Positions 63,489 to 64,000 of a stretch of 64,000 bases of DNA are shown here, in pieces (the first letter of the stretch is position 1; every line of letters begins with the position of its first letter). Position numbers and translations under genes: made by a program. The notes beneath the pieces were generated by a model that did not search any database, was not told the DNA's origin, and saw only the letters and a list, made by a program, of their open reading frames with translations. The DNA is from Solenopsis invicta (lineage: Eukaryota > Arthropoda > Insecta > Hymenoptera > Formicidae): assembly GCF_016802725.1 (NCBI RefSeq), contig NC_052669.1, positions 23,031,770-23,095,769 on the forward strand. The letters run 5' to 3'.

Positions 63489-64000
63489 TCGAATATATTG
63501 TTATGATCAGCAACTTTCCTCAAAGTAGATCAAGGACATGTCCGAGCTTTGGCGATCAATTAAAATCCGATTGCAATTTCTCTTGCGATAGAAGGAGAGA
63601 GAGAGAGGGGGGGGGGTGCGCATTTTACATTTCCCAAGAGAATATCGCGTGTTCGGTACATGGCCAGCTCTGATAATCTGACTGCCATGAGCCGCGTGAC
63701 TCTGTCAAAATGTCCGTCGGAATAATCTCGGCCGCACGTGTCATCGCGCGACGTCACGCTGCCGCTTTGGTTTCTGCTCGACATTTCGGCCGAATCCGTT
63801 TCCATCGGGCAGCTGTCATCGCGTTTCCGTATCATCAAATTTCCGGCACGTCCTGTCGACGAGAGATAGAGACAAGCAGAACGGGAGAAGAGAATCCTGG
63901 TGTCGCGAACGGATCCAGCTCATTCTCTTGCGGAGTCTGCAAATTTTTAAGGATCTTTCTTTTAGACGTGCGTAATAAACTATTTGAATTTTTCACGCCA
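63489..64000. other. Non-coding stretch, CpG-moderate
   Basis: A (GA)n-G-run lies at 63594-63616. E-box-like cagctg and cacgtg words occur at 63735-63815. The 92-codon minus frame (63560-63838) is unrecognised. Confidence 0.45.
63594..63616. repeat. (GA)n followed by G-run
   Basis: About six GA units run into roughly ten G, the same architecture as 4331-4354. Confidence 0.93.

Overview
This window looks like non-coding DNA from a eukaryotic nuclear genome, most likely an insect. The style fits Hymenoptera (ant-like): an AT-rich background with abrupt CpG-rich islands in which CpG is not depleted, long di- and tri-nucleotide microsatellites, and many short inverted-repeat DNA transposons. The species is an inference, because no gene recognisable by family places it. 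I found no operons, ribosome-binding sites, CRISPR arrays, rRNA or intact tRNA genes, and no open frame that I can assign to a protein family. The longest ATG-started frame is 173 codons (27764-28285, +) and has no recognisable domain. The stretch is best read as a very long intron or an intergenic, regulatory-type region.

The best-supported contents are non-autonomous DNA transposons (MITEs and foldback elements). In order they are: a long hairpin at about 913-1347; a hAT-like tip cluster at 5604-6167; a piggyBac-type element with TTAA duplications at 11452-11988; a 672-bp foldback at 13659-14330; an inverted-repeat element at 17692-17860; a TA-flanked 850-bp element at 21401-22250; a hairpin MITE at 23556-23802 with a half-copy at 58513-58634; a 62-bp TTAA-bounded mini-element at 42164-42225; two adjoining hairpins at 44484-45049; a TA-flanked element at 48025-48651; a 1385-bp foldback at 49553-50937; a hAT-like element at 53985-54773; and a 129-bp CACTGAG-ended element at 63358-63486.

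The most unusual object is the 49553-50937 foldback. Its two arms of about 520 bp are nearly identical. Each arm carries a tRNA-like segment with A-box-like and B-box-like blocks and an extended T-stem-like hairpin. It shares the TTA target duplication and CAAGGG-type ends with the 13659-14330 element, so the two may be one family.

Possible gene-related signals are weak. Three are open frames with splice-like sequence: 31623-31736, an ATG in a CpG-rich island followed by a donor; 53335-53458; and 58147-58268, both bounded by an acceptor and a donor. A fourth is a recursive-splice-like junction at 30751/30752. All four need transcript evidence. Regulatory candidates are the CpG-rich islands and a GATA-motif cluster at 38151-38386. 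The rest of the window is AT-rich sequence in which I see nothing specific.
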